Source: Wenzhouxiangella sp. XN24 (GTDB lineage Bacteria > Pseudomonadota > Gammaproteobacteria > Steroidobacterales > XN24). Taken from it: a stretch of DNA of 64,000 nucleotides. The notes under the pieces were generated by a model that was given only the letters and a program-made list of their open reading frames with translations, ran no database searches and was not told where the DNA came from. Below are positions 1-11,482 of the stretch, piece after piece (the first letter of the stretch is position 1; each line of letters opens with the position of its first letter). The position numbers and the translations under genes were made by a program. The DNA lies in the NCBI RefSeq assembly GCF_011064545.1, contig NZ_JAAMFG010000026.1:62001-126000 (forward strand). The letters are read 5' to 3'.

Positions 1-2
1 TG

Positions 3-1838
3 ACCGAGGATGGGCGCTGCCTCTTGCCGTCGCGCGCGGCAACGTGCCGTCAATACCAGGACCTCACGCCGCAGCCGACCATCACGACCGAAACCGGGGA
101 GCCGGGGATGGCGTTGACCAGCCGTGCCTGGGTCGAACTCGACGCCGGTTCTCCCGTATGCAAGCTTCGCCTGACCGCCCGCAGCGACAGCGACGGCTGG
201 GTCGTCCTGGCCCTGCGTCCCCAGAACCCGGAGGGCGTGAGCTTCATCAACGAGGTGCGTCTGCTGGCGGATCGAGATGGCTGGCAGGTCGATGACGCAC
301 CCGAGGTGCGCTTCAGTCAACCTGCTGAACAGCACCACGTATCCGACTACGGGAACGGGGACGTCCATATTCACCTGCAGGATCGGGAGGAGCAGACGGA
401 GGTACGGTGCGACGTCGGGCTCGCCACGGCCGCAGCTCTTTTCCCGGTCAAGGCCGGCGAAGCCGCCGAGATCACCGCCAGCATGGTGTTGCCGCAGGAC
501 CAGGCCACAAGCCTTGATGCCGAGGCATGGCAGCACACCTGTCGGCATCGCTGCCGCCTCGAGTGCCCGGAGCCGCGATACCAGTTCCTGTATGACGCTG
601 CCGTCACGTCGCTGGTGCTGCACTCGCCTGACGACGTCTATCCCGGGCCGTACACCTACAAGCGATTCTGGTTCCGGGACGCGGCATTCATCATCCATGC
701 GCTGCTGTGCGCAGGCCTCACGGATCGCGCCGAACGCGCCTTGAAGCGTTTCCCGGAACGCCAGACCCCGCTGGGATACTTCCGCTCCCAGGAAGGCGAA
801 TGGGATGCCAACGGCGAGGTACTGTGGATCCTGCGGCGTTACACGGAACTCACGGGTCGCGACCTGCCGTCGCAGTGGCACGGACCGCTGCAGCGGGGGG
901 CGCGCTGGATCATTCGCAAACGTCTCGACGACTCGCTCGATGCGCCTCATGCCGGCTTGCTGCCCCCCGGATTCAGTGCCGAACATCTCGGCCCGAACGA
1001 CTATTATTTCTGGGACGATTTCTGGGGCATCGCGGGTCTCGAATCTGCGGCGGCGCTATTTGCCAACTCCGATCCCGGCCAGGCCCTCGAGTTCGGCCAG
1101 GCGGCGGAAGCCTTTTCCGCTGCGGTGGATCGAAGCCTGGCCGGTTGCGCCACCCGCCTCAAGCGCCCGGCCATGCCGGCCTCGCCTTACCGTCGCCTGG
1201 ACGCCGGCGCGATCGGCTCGCTCGCCCTCGGCTATCCGCTGCAACTCGGGCCCGCACGGGATCCACGGCTGCTCGACAGCGCGGAATTCCTCCTCCATCG
1301 CTGCTTCGTCAAGGGCGCTTTCTACCAGGACATGATCCATTCCGGGCTGAACGCGTATCTCACCCTGCACGTGGCCCAGGTGCTGCTCCGGGCCGGCGAC
1401 CCGCGTTACCTGGAACTGATGGATACCGTGGCCGACATCGCTTCCCCGACAGGCCAGTGGCCGGAGGCCATTCACCCGGCCACCGGCGGCGGTTGCATGG
1501 GTGACGGACATCATGTGTGGGCCGCCGCTGAATGGGTGCTGATGTTGCGCAACTGTTTCGTGCGCGAGGAAGGCCATTCCCTCGTCCTGGGCGCAGGCAT
1601 CCCCGCCCGCTGGCTGGCCGCTGGACAGCCGATCCGCTTCGGTCCGGCGCCGACGTCGTTCGGCCCGGTGTCGCTCTCGATACGCCCCCGGCCCGGCGGC
1701 GAGACACGCATCGAATGGCGCGCCGAATGGCGCGGCCCGCCACCCCCGCTCGAGATCCGCCTTCCCGGCTTCGAAGCGGTCACGACATCCGGTGAAAGCG
1801 GCGACCTGCTGTTGAACCCTACGGAAGCATCGCCATGA
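3..1838 (+). CDS. Glycoside hydrolase, (alpha/alpha)6-barrel, GH15/amylo-1,6-glucosidase-like (5' end outside window)
   Basis: The reading frame is open to the left edge of the window, so the N-terminus is missing; 611 residues are visible. The first ~190 residues are beta-rich, as in the N-terminal domain of GH15/GH63-type enzymes. From about residue 200 the protein is helical with aromatic and acidic motifs typical of an (alpha/alpha)6 glucosidase barrel: YKRFWFRDAAF, EWDANGEVLW and DYYFWDDFWGIAGL. The likely role is hydrolysis or trimming of a glucan or glycoside; substrate and exact family cannot be fixed by eye. The stop overlaps the start of the next gene (ATGA), so it is translationally coupled to a GT4 glycosyltransferase. 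This suggests a polysaccharide or glycoside synthesis/turnover operon. The class is fairly sure, the specificity is not. Confidence 0.7.
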   Translation, partial: TEDGRCLLPSRAATCRQYQDLTPQPTITTETGEPGMALTSRAWVELDAGSPVCKLRLTARSDSDGWVVLALRPQNPEGVSFINEVRLLADRDGWQVDDAPEVRFSQPAEQHHVSDYGNGDVHIHLQDREEQTEVRCDVGLATAAALFPVKAGEAAEITASMVLPQDQATSLDAEAWQHTCRHRCRLECPEPRYQFLYDAAVTSLVLHSPDDVYPGPYTYKRFWFRDAAFIIHALLCAGLTDRAERALKRFPERQTPLGYFRSQEGEWDANGEVLWILRRYTELTGRDLPSQWHGPLQRGARWIIRKRLDDSLDAPHAGLLPPGFSAEHLGPNDYYFWDDFWGIAGLESAAALFANSDPGQALEFGQAAEAFSAAVDRSLAGCATRLKRPAMPASPYRRLDAGAIGSLALGYPLQLGPARDPRLLDSAEFLLHRCFVKGAFYQDMIHSGLNAYLTLHVAQVLLRAGDPRYLELMDTVADIASPTGQWPEAIHPATGGGCMGDGHHVWAAAEWVLMLRNCFVREEGHSLVLGAGIPARWLAAGQPIRFGPAPTSFGPVSLSIRPRPGGETRIEWRAEWRGPPPPLEIRLPGFEAVTTSGESGDLLLNPTEASP

Positions 1839-3121
1839 ACATTCTCATCGCCACCAACACCTTCACGCCCCATGTCGGCGGCGTGGCGCGATCCGTGGAG
1901 GCATTCACGGCGGAGTATCGGCGACGCGGACACCGCGTGCTGGTGCTCGCGCCGGAGTTTCCCCATATGCAGGAAGACGAGATCGACGTGATCCGGATCC
2001 CGGCGATCCAGAATTTCAATGCCAGCGATTTCTCCGTCGTCCTGCCATTGCATCCGAGCCTGAGTGAACAGGTCGATGATTTCGATCCGGATATCGTGCA
2101 CTCCCAGCATCCTTTCCTGCTGGGCTCCACCGCGATGCGCCTCGCCCGGCACCGCAGGCTGCCGCTGGTGTTCACCCATCACACGCTCTACGAGCAATAC
2201 ACGCACTACGTGCCGGGCGACTCGCCCGCATTGAAGCGCTTCACCATCGAGCTGGCGACCCGATACGCGAATCTCTGCGACCAGGTTTTCGCGCCGAGCG
2301 AGAGCATCCGGGACATACTCCGGGAACGCGGCGTTGGCACGCCGATCGAAGTCGTGCCGACCGGTGTCCAGCCGGAGCGTTTCGCCCACGGGGACCGGTC
2401 CGCGTTCCGTGCGGCCCACGATATCCCTGGTGACGCGTTCGTCGTCGGACACCTCGGGCGCCTGGCCCCGGAGAAGAACCTGGAGTTCCTGGCCCGGGCC
2501 GTCATCCGGTTCCTCTCGGACCATCACGACGCCATGTTCCTGGTCGTCGGTGCCGGCCCGTCGGAAGCCACCATTCGGGCATTGTTCAGCGAGGCCGGCC
2601 TCGCAGACCGGCTCAGCATCGTCGGGGTACTCGAAAAACAGGCGCTCGCAGACGCCTTGCACGCGATGGATGTATTTGCGTTCACCTCGCACAGCGAGAC
2701 CCAGGGCATGGTGCTCACCGAGGCCATGGCAGCCGGGCTGCCCGTCATCGCGCTCGACGCGTCCGGTGTCAGGGAGGTCGTCCGTGACCGGAACAATGGC
2801 CTGCTGCTACGCGACGGGACGCCGGAAGAATTCGCCGCCGCGCTGCACTGGGCGCGGTCATTGTCGGCCGGGCAATTCCAGGAACTCAAGCGAGGTGCCC
2901 TCGCCACGGCCAACGATTTCTCGCTCCCCCGCTCGGCGGACAGCGCGTTGGCGTGTTATGAATCGCTGCTCCGGCAGAGGCCTGAGGGAGCAATCCCGGA
3001 CGAAACCCCCTGGCGGGAAGCCATGGCTGCAATCAAGACGGAATGGGAACTTTTGAAGAACGTGGCGGTGGCGAGCGACGCCGCGCTCGGCACCCGCCTG
3101 TTCAGCGAACGCGAATCCTGA
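1835..3121 (+). CDS. GT4-family glycosyltransferase
   Basis: 428 residues with the GT-B fold of family 4 retaining transferases. The N-terminal Rossmann half opens with NTFTPHVGGVARSV, the glycine loop that contacts the acceptor. The C-terminal half carries GHLGRLAPEKNLEFL and, around residues 285-310, the E-x7-E-type nucleotide-sugar signature (FTSHSETQGMVLTEAMAAG). Related enzymes glycosylate diacylglycerol or phosphatidylinositol, or build polysaccharides; the donor cannot be read from the sequence. It acts in the cytoplasm or at the inner membrane. The start overlaps the stop of the upstream glycoside hydrolase, and a 31-base gap leads to the phosphodiesterase-EEP fusion, so the three genes look like one transcript. 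Confidence 0.88.
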   Translation: MNILIATNTFTPHVGGVARSVEAFTAEYRRRGHRVLVLAPEFPHMQEDEIDVIRIPAIQNFNASDFSVVLPLHPSLSEQVDDFDPDIVHSQHPFLLGSTAMRLARHRRLPLVFTHHTLYEQYTHYVPGDSPALKRFTIELATRYANLCDQVFAPSESIRDILRERGVGTPIEVVPTGVQPERFAHGDRSAFRAAHDIPGDAFVVGHLGRLAPEKNLEFLARAVIRFLSDHHDAMFLVVGAGPSEATIRALFSEAGLADRLSIVGVLEKQALADALHAMDVFAFTSHSETQGMVLTEAMAAGLPVIALDASGVREVVRDRNNGLLLRDGTPEEFAAALHWARSLSAGQFQELKRGALATANDFSLPRSADSALACYESLLRQRPEGAIPDETPWREAMAAIKTEWELLKNVAVASDAALGTRLFSERES

Positions 3122-3152
3122 GGCGCTTCGTATTGCACGGAGCCGCACACCC

Positions 3153-5579
3153 ATGCTGACCCGGATCGAGGTTTTTTTTCGCCGCCTGAGACGCAACCTG
3201 AGCCGCAGCCTGTGGCTATCGCGGTTGTTGCGACTTCCCGCCTCCCGGGGGTCTCCCACCCGACCCGGATTGCTGATGATCCAGATCGACGGCCTCGGGC
3301 GGCGGCAACTCGAGCGTGCACTCGAACGCGGGGAGATGCCGTTCCTCAGTCGCCTGCTGGGCCGCGAGCACTACCACCTCCACTCCCATTATTCCGGCCT
3401 GCCGTCCGCCACACCCGCCGTGCAGGGCGAGCTGTTCTACGGGGTCAAGACGGCCGTTCCCGCGTTCGCTTTTCGCGATCATGAAACTGGCCGCATGGTG
3501 CGCATGTATGACGCCGACGCAGCGGAGCGCGTGGAAGCGAGGCTGGCCGAGACGGGTCATGAGCCGTTGCTCAAAGACGGCAGCGGCTACTCGAACAACT
3601 ATCGGGGGGGGGCTGCTGAACCACACTTCTGTCCGTCCTCGATGGGCTGGGGCGCAATGCTCCGGGCCGCGAACCCCGTGGTGCTGCTGACGTTCATTCT
3701 GAGTCACCTCTACAGTTTCGTGCGCGTCAGCGTGCTCCTGGTCTTCGAGATCGGCCTCGCCCTCTACGATTTCGTGCGCGGTGTCGTCGGCGGCCAGGAC
3801 CTGATCAAGGAGCTGAAATTCGTGCCGACGCGCGTCGCGATTTCGGTGTTGTTACGCGAGTTCTGTGTCATCGGGGGCAAAATAGATATCAGTCGCGGCC
3901 TGCCGGTGGTGCATATCAACCTCCTTGGCTACGACGAGCAGTCGCATCGCCGTGGACCTCGATCGCTTTTCGCCCACTGGACATTGAAAGGCATCGACGA
4001 TGCCATCGCCCGCCTGTGGCGGGCCACCAACCGGGCCGAGTGGCGCCATTACGATTTGTGGATCTACTCGGACCATGGCCAGTCGGCCGCAGTGCCGTAC
4101 CATCAAGCGCAAGGATATACGCTCGAGAACGCCGTCTCCCGGGCGTTCTCGAATGCCGGGCTGGCCGACCCGCACAAGCAGGCAGACGACAAGCCCGCCG
4201 TGGCCCAACGTGCCCGGCTGCTCGGTGGACATCGCCTGCAACGGATCTTCTCGCGCCTTTCGAATCACGACGACGGCACGGGGGTCGGCCATGAGCTGCT
4301 CGTAGCCTGCCTCGGCCCCGTGGGACATGTCTATTTCCCGCCCGACACGGATGCGGCCCAGCGTCTCGCCATCAGTCGCGCGTTGGCCGTCGAGCACCGG
4401 GTCCCCGTGGTTATCGAGAAGAGTGGTCCGGACAGTGTCCATGCGATCACGAGCCAAGGGGAGTTCGAATTGCCGCGCGAAGCAGCCCTACTGTTCGGAG
4501 AGGACCATCCTTTCATCGATTCGATCGGCCCTGATCTCGTGCAGCTCTGCCATCACGCGGATGCCGGCGACCTGGTTCTTCTCGGTTGGCGCAAGACGCT
4601 CAACCCGCTGTCTTTCGCCGAGGAAAGTGGTGCGCATGCGGGCGTGGCACCCGACGAAACCCACGGTTTCGCATTGTTGCCGGACGACGTGCCCGCGGCG
4701 GATCACACATCCGGCTACCTGCGACCCCTGGATCTTCGCCAGGCCGCGCTGCGTCATCTCGGCCGCTCGGAAAGCCGGCTTGCCGACGGCCCGGCACAAC
4801 GCCAGGCGGATGACGGACGCACCCTCCGGCTTATGACCTACAACGTCCATAGCTGCATCGGCATGGACGGCAAGCTCGATGCCCAGCGGATCGCTCGCGT
4901 CATCTCGCGCTTCAGCCCGGACATCGTGGCGCTCCAGGAACTCGATGTCGGGCGCAGCCGCACTCGCGGTATCGACCAGGCGCACGAGATCGCCCGCTAC
5001 CTTGAGATGGACTTTCATTTTCATCCGGCGATGCACCTGGAAGAAGAGCTGTATGGCGATGCCGTACTGAGCCACCTGCCCATGCGACTGGTGAAGGCCG
5101 GCGCGCTGCCGGGCCTCGCCGACAAGCCGGGACTGGAACCACGGGGTGCGTTGTGGGTTGCCATAGAGCACTGCGGAACGGAGATCCAGGTGATCAATAC
5201 GCATCTCGGCCTGTCACGGCGAGAGCGCCTGGCGCAGGTGGATGCGCTATTGGGCGAGGAATGGCTCGGTCACGAAGCGTGCCGGGATCCGGTGATCTTC
5301 TGCGGCGACCTGAATGCCATGCCGCGCTCTCGCACTCATCGGCGCCTCGCACGGCGCATGAGGGACGTCCAGGACGAAGCACCAGAGCATCGACCGCGCG
5401 GCACGTTCTCCAGCCGCTTCCCAAGCATGAGAATCGATCACGTGTTCATCGGCGCCGGACTCATCGTGGACCGCATAGACGTGCCGGACTCTGAACTGGT
5501 GCGTGTCGCCTCCGATCACCTGCCGCTACTGGCCGAACTCCGGCTGGATCGCGACGAGCTGCCGGCCGGCGACAGCTAA
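3153..5579 (+). CDS. Fusion of alkaline-phosphatase-superfamily phosphodiesterase and EEP (endonuclease/exonuclease/phosphatase) domain
   Basis: 808 residues, two hydrolase domains. Residues ~38-540 resemble type I phosphodiesterase/nucleotide pyrophosphatases: metal-binding Asp46 in MIQIDGLG, nucleophile region LPSATP (Ser85/Thr87), YDEQSH and SDHGQ. A hydrophobic stretch at about residues 172-212 interrupts this domain and could be one or two membrane helices or a hairpin. Residues ~558-800 are an EEP domain with the family landmarks TYNVHS, ALQELD, NTHLGLS, CGDLNAMP, RIDHVF and SDHLPL. The basic N-terminus lacks a clear signal peptide. Two phosphoester-cleaving domains in one chain, next to a GT4 and a glycosidase, suggest processing of a phosphorylated glycolipid or phosphodiester intermediate; this is inference. 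A run of nine G lies in frame at 3604-3612. The stop overlaps the stop of the convergent gene in the shared bases CTAA. Confidence 0.82.
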   Translation: MLTRIEVFFRRLRRNLSRSLWLSRLLRLPASRGSPTRPGLLMIQIDGLGRRQLERALERGEMPFLSRLLGREHYHLHSHYSGLPSATPAVQGELFYGVKTAVPAFAFRDHETGRMVRMYDADAAERVEARLAETGHEPLLKDGSGYSNNYRGGAAEPHFCPSSMGWGAMLRAANPVVLLTFILSHLYSFVRVSVLLVFEIGLALYDFVRGVVGGQDLIKELKFVPTRVAISVLLREFCVIGGKIDISRGLPVVHINLLGYDEQSHRRGPRSLFAHWTLKGIDDAIARLWRATNRAEWRHYDLWIYSDHGQSAAVPYHQAQGYTLENAVSRAFSNAGLADPHKQADDKPAVAQRARLLGGHRLQRIFSRLSNHDDGTGVGHELLVACLGPVGHVYFPPDTDAAQRLAISRALAVEHRVPVVIEKSGPDSVHAITSQGEFELPREAALLFGEDHPFIDSIGPDLVQLCHHADAGDLVLLGWRKTLNPLSFAEESGAHAGVAPDETHGFALLPDDVPAADHTSGYLRPLDLRQAALRHLGRSESRLADGPAQRQADDGRTLRLMTYNVHSCIGMDGKLDAQRIARVISRFSPDIVALQELDVGRSRTRGIDQAHEIARYLEMDFHFHPAMHLEEELYGDAVLSHLPMRLVKAGALPGLADKPGLEPRGALWVAIEHCGTEIQVINTHLGLSRRERLAQVDALLGEEWLGHEACRDPVIFCGDLNAMPRSRTHRRLARRMRDVQDEAPEHRPRGTFSSRFPSMRIDHVFIGAGLIVDRIDVPDSELVRVASDHLPLLAELRLDRDELPAGDS
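3604..3612 (+). repeat. In-frame run of nine G inside the phosphodiesterase-EEP gene
   Basis: Nine consecutive G encode the end of Arg and Gly-Gly at about residues 152-153 of the fusion protein. Loss or gain of one G would truncate the protein within its first domain. It is the longest coding homopolymer noticed in the window. Confidence 0.9.
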
Positions 5580-6109
5580 AGGGTGTGGATCGTGTCCGCG
5601 CCCCGGGCCTGGAGCGCTTCCTCGGCTTTGCTGCGCTGGGCCAGGTCGAATGCGTGGACAACGACCGCAGAGGCCCCGGCCTCCAGACCCGCACGCACGC
5701 GGCTGATGTAGGGGTCGTGATCGGGACGCAAAGACACCAACCCACCCAGCAGCATGCCGGCAATGGCGCCGAAAAACACCAGCACGAGTGCCGCAGGCCA
5801 GGCGGAGCGCAGCACCAGCGGCAAGCCGAGCGCATACAGCAGGCCGAACACCACGATGCCTGCCACGGCTCCTGCCAGCCCCAGCCAGGCATGTGTGCGC
5901 AGGATCGTGCGAAAGATTCCGGCCTCCTCGGGTTCGAGCGCCCTGTTCACCCCTTCGACACCCGGATAGAGAACTTCCAGCTGAGACGCCTGCAACGCCA
6001 GCAGGTCACGCAGTTCCTCGGCGGCGCGTCCGGCCGCGTCCCGATCGGAAAATATCCCCGCCACCTTGTGGTCGGAGCGCTCTCCGGTGAGTCCAGGCGC
6101 GTGCTTCAT
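5576..6109 (-). CDS. Membrane protein with YflT-like N-terminal domain and glycine-rich TM hairpin
   Basis: 177 residues. A short alpha/beta N-terminal part (VAGIFSDRDAAGRAAEEL) resembles the general-stress YflT/DUF1269-type fold that precedes a glycine-zipper membrane hairpin. Two hydrophobic segments follow at about residues 73-120, then a C-terminal alpha/beta tail (ASAVVVHAFD). The plan matches the protein at 6492-7004, though direct identity is low. Such proteins are often tied to envelope stress, but no function is assigned. It converges on the phosphodiesterase-EEP gene with overlapping stop codons. Confidence 0.7.
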   Translation of the reverse strand: MKHAPGLTGERSDHKVAGIFSDRDAAGRAAEELRDLLALQASQLEVLYPGVEGVNRALEPEEAGIFRTILRTHAWLGLAGAVAGIVVFGLLYALGLPLVLRSAWPAALVLVFFGAIAGMLLGGLVSLRPDHDPYISRVRAGLEAGASAVVVHAFDLAQRSKAEEALQARGADTIHTL

Positions 6110-6387
6110 TCCGGGCTCCAGTCGCGGCCGCTGCCGATCGGGCTCGTTGCGGCGGCCTGCCGTCAGGTAAAGACAGCTCTATCGAACGAGACGTCTGTAC
6201 AAAACGTAGCAAAGGAACAGCCCTGCCGCCATGCGCGACACGCCGGATTGCAGCGTGACTCCCGCCTGCCGGGCTGCCACGGGCCCGGCCGTCTCGAGCC
6301 GCAGCGGCCCGGGAGCCCTGCTGATTCTGTGCTACTTTTTTTTAGAAGACTTGAAATTGCCGTGAGCCGCGGCAGAGGAAACCGACG

Positions 6388-6492
6388 ATGCGAAAATCCG
6401 CCGTGACGTGGCGCAATATTCTCCTCCTGGTCGCATGCCTGCTGGTCTTCTACTTTGTCGTACTGACGATTGCACGCAGCCTGGCACAGTGA
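6388..6492 (+). CDS. Small single-pass membrane peptide, 34 aa
   Basis: The peptide has a basic N-terminus (MRKSAVTWRN), one hydrophobic helix of about 19 residues and a short tail ending ARSLAQ. AGAGGA lies at good distance upstream as a ribosome binding site. The stop codon shares its last base with the ATG of the next gene (TGATG), the usual sign of translational coupling. It resembles other bacterial single-TM microproteins in plan only; I recognise no family. The coupling and the ribosome binding site are the reasons for calling it real. Confidence 0.6.
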   Translation: MRKSAVTWRNILLLVACLLVFYFVVLTIARSLAQ

Positions 6493-7004
6493 TGAAGAAA
6501 AGACTCTGTTTCGTCTCTCCCGACGTCGAGCATGCGGTTGCCGTGGTGCAGCACCTCGAAGCAGACGGCCTCCCGCGCAAGAATATCTATGCCCTGGGGC
6601 CACCGGATCTCCCGATGGAGCGATTACCCGGGCCCGGGCCGGAGAGAGACGATTTCATGCCGGCATTTATTCGCGGTGTCACCTTCGGCGCCGTCGGCGG
6701 ACTGCTCATAGGCCTTGTCGTGCTGGCCTTCGCGCCGTCCCGGATCGAAGTCGGCGCCGGGGGCGTGTTGTTGCTGGGTTTGCTGGGCGCCAGCGTGGGG
6801 GGCCTCGGCACGGGAATCTCCGGCCTCGCGTTTCCGAGTTCCCGGCTCGCGCCCTTCGCAAACGACATCGAAGCCGGCCGTATCGTCGTCATGGTGGACG
6901 TGCCCAAGGATCGCGTCGAGCGCGTCAATGCACTCATCCGCCGGCTCGATCCCGACGTGAATGTCGAAGGTGTGGAGCCGCCCCCGCCTGTCATCCCGCC
7001 CTAG
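6492..7004 (+). CDS. Membrane protein, YflT-like domain plus glycine-zipper hairpin
   Basis: 170 residues from the ATG that overlaps the stop of the 34-residue peptide. This start is preferred over upstream in-frame codons because it gives the natural N-terminus MKKRLCFVSPD and is coupled to the preceding ORF. The layout is an N-terminal alpha/beta domain (~1-55), two Gly-rich membrane segments (~58-105), a C-terminal domain (GRIVVMVDVPKDRVE) and a proline-rich end. The organisation matches the 5576-6109 protein across the intergenic region, suggesting two diverged copies of one family. The stop TAG overlaps the stop of the convergent methyltransferase gene in the palindrome CTAG. Confidence 0.72.
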   Translation: MKKRLCFVSPDVEHAVAVVQHLEADGLPRKNIYALGPPDLPMERLPGPGPERDDFMPAFIRGVTFGAVGGLLIGLVVLAFAPSRIEVGAGGVLLLGLLGASVGGLGTGISGLAFPSSRLAPFANDIEAGRIVVMVDVPKDRVERVNALIRRLDPDVNVEGVEPPPPVIPP

Positions 7005-7630
7005 GCGGTCGCGCGCATCGTACCGATTTCCGGCCGGACGAACCGCGCCATCTGGGTCGTACTTCCGCGCGCGGGATCTGCCGGCCCGATGTCGAAAAAG
7101 CACACCCGATAGCCGTTCCGCGCAGCAACGCCGCCGGCCCACTGGCGGAACTTCGCGCGCGGCCATTCGAAACGATGGCCCGGGTGCCGGAATTCTCCCG
7201 GCCCGAGGTCGTGGAGGATGTTGTATTCCTGGTTGGGCGTGGTTACCAGCACGGTGTTCGGGCGCATGGTAGCGAACACGGCCCGTTCGACGCATGCCAG
7301 CCGCCGGGGATCGACATGCTCGATGACTTCGAGGAGTACCCCGGCATCGAAGCCACACAAATCCCGGTCGCCGCTCTCGAACGAGCCGCGCCGCACCTGC
7401 GTGCGATCGTCCTGCAGGGGCACCCTCGCCAGGCCCAGCGCCCGTCGCGCCGCTTCCAGGGCGCGGTCGTCGATATCGATGCCGACGAGGCGTTCGAAGC
7501 ATGCATGTGCTGTGAGTTGCTGCAGCAACTCGCCTTCGCCGCAGCCCAGGTCGAGCACGCTGCGTGCTCCACTCGACACGAGGTGCTCGACCACCGTGGC
7601 GAGCCGCTGCCGATGCAATGCGCTGGCCAT
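7001..7630 (-). CDS. Hen1-type RNA 3'-terminal ribose 2'-O-methyltransferase (standalone domain)
   Basis: 209 residues, a Rossmann SAM methyltransferase with motif I VLDLGCGEGE (residues ~25-34) and acidic motif GIDIDD. Diagnostic for Hen1 is the metal-binding set ExxEH (Glu101, Glu104, His105) followed by VTTPNQEYN and the RHxxHxFEW element (residues 148-154). Hen1 proteins use Mn2+ to methylate the 2'-OH of a 3'-terminal ribose. Most studied bacterial Hen1 proteins carry an extra N-terminal domain and sit beside Pnkp as an RNA-repair pair. Here only the methyltransferase domain is present and no Pnkp or ligase gene is in the window. The next gene upstream on the same strand, the hybrid kinase, ends 43 bases away. 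The family call is firm; the RNA target is unknown. Confidence 0.82.
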   Translation of the reverse strand: MASALHRQRLATVVEHLVSSGARSVLDLGCGEGELLQQLTAHACFERLVGIDIDDRALEAARRALGLARVPLQDDRTQVRRGSFESGDRDLCGFDAGVLLEVIEHVDPRRLACVERAVFATMRPNTVLVTTPNQEYNILHDLGPGEFRHPGHRFEWPRAKFRQWAGGVAARNGYRVCFFDIGPADPARGSTTQMARFVRPEIGTMRATA

Positions 7631-7673
7631 CGTCAGCCCGGCCGTCCGGACGCCGAGTGCGGCGACCTCGGGT

Positions 7674-10748
<3,075 letters not shown>

Positions 10749-10749
10749 C

Positions 10750-10760
10750 GGGGGGGGGGG
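10750..10760. repeat. Homopolymer run of 11 G (C on the coding strand) against the kinase start codon
   Basis: Eleven G in a row on the plus strand read as C on the minus strand, ending one base before the ATG of the hybrid kinase. It occupies the ribosome-binding-site position. Such runs can change length by slipped-strand mispairing; here that would alter spacing and translation of the kinase. Confidence 0.9.
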
Positions 10761-10977
10761 TACCCGGGAATTACTCAAAGTCGCCGGCGACTGCAGTTCG
10801 CGCGGCCCGCATCCGACACAGGCTACGGCCACGGGACAGAAGCTGCAATCCGGGATTATGCCGTGCCCGGCCGGGATCGGTCACGCCCATCGCCGCTTTC
10901 GCTGCATCGCGGTAAACTACGGGCTTACATGGGCGCTCCTGGTGGCGTCTGCAACGCATGCTGATGACTGGCGGGTG

Positions 10978-11466
10978 ATGACAATGACGAAGCTGGACAA
11001 GAGCGAGGCCGTGGCCCGGTCGATCCTCGGGGCGGAACTCGAGCCCGAGGAATGTACTGCACTGGCTGAGAAGATCGGCCTGCAGGAGATACGCAAGGGC
11101 GAGCTGGTGGTGCGCGAGGGTGAAGCCCGCAGGACGCTGTTCGTGCTGGCCGACGGCAAGATGAGTGTCTGCAAAGCCGATGGCAAAAGCGAAACCTGTC
11201 TTTACCAGCTCCGCAACGGCGAATGCGCAGGTACACGGGCTTTTCTCGACGGATCCGAGCGCAAGGCGATGCTTCGGGCCGACACGGACGGCGTCGTCCT
11301 GACCCTCGAACCGGAGGATTTCGAGCAGCTGATCGAGAGCCATCCCCGCCTGGTGTACAAGGTCATGAAAGCCCTGTTTCGCGTCACGCACACCAATCTC
11401 ATGCGCATGAATCTCGAATCCGCCGAGCTGCGCAACTACATGATGAAGACGGGCGGTCGCTACTGA
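10978..11466 (+). CDS. Cyclic-nucleotide-binding (Crp/Fnr-type sensor) domain protein without DNA-binding domain
   Basis: 162 residues from ATG 10978; ATG 10984 is a possible alternative. One cNMP-binding beta-barrel: KGELVVREGE, the LFVLADGKMSV strand pair and GECAGTRAFLDG at the phosphate-binding-cassette position. The classical R-x-A-A/S pocket is not obvious, so the ligand is uncertain. After the barrel there is a helix (MKALFRVTHTNLMRMN) but no helix-turn-helix, so it is not a Crp-type transcription factor. It may be a small regulatory or scaffold protein. A UPF0178 gene follows 16 bases later, likely the same transcript. Confidence 0.75.
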   Translation: MTMTKLDKSEAVARSILGAELEPEECTALAEKIGLQEIRKGELVVREGEARRTLFVLADGKMSVCKADGKSETCLYQLRNGECAGTRAFLDGSERKAMLRADTDGVVLTLEPEDFEQLIESHPRLVYKVMKALFRVTHTNLMRMNLESAELRNYMMKTGGRY

Positions 11467-11482
11467 GTCCGGGTGCGCCAGC

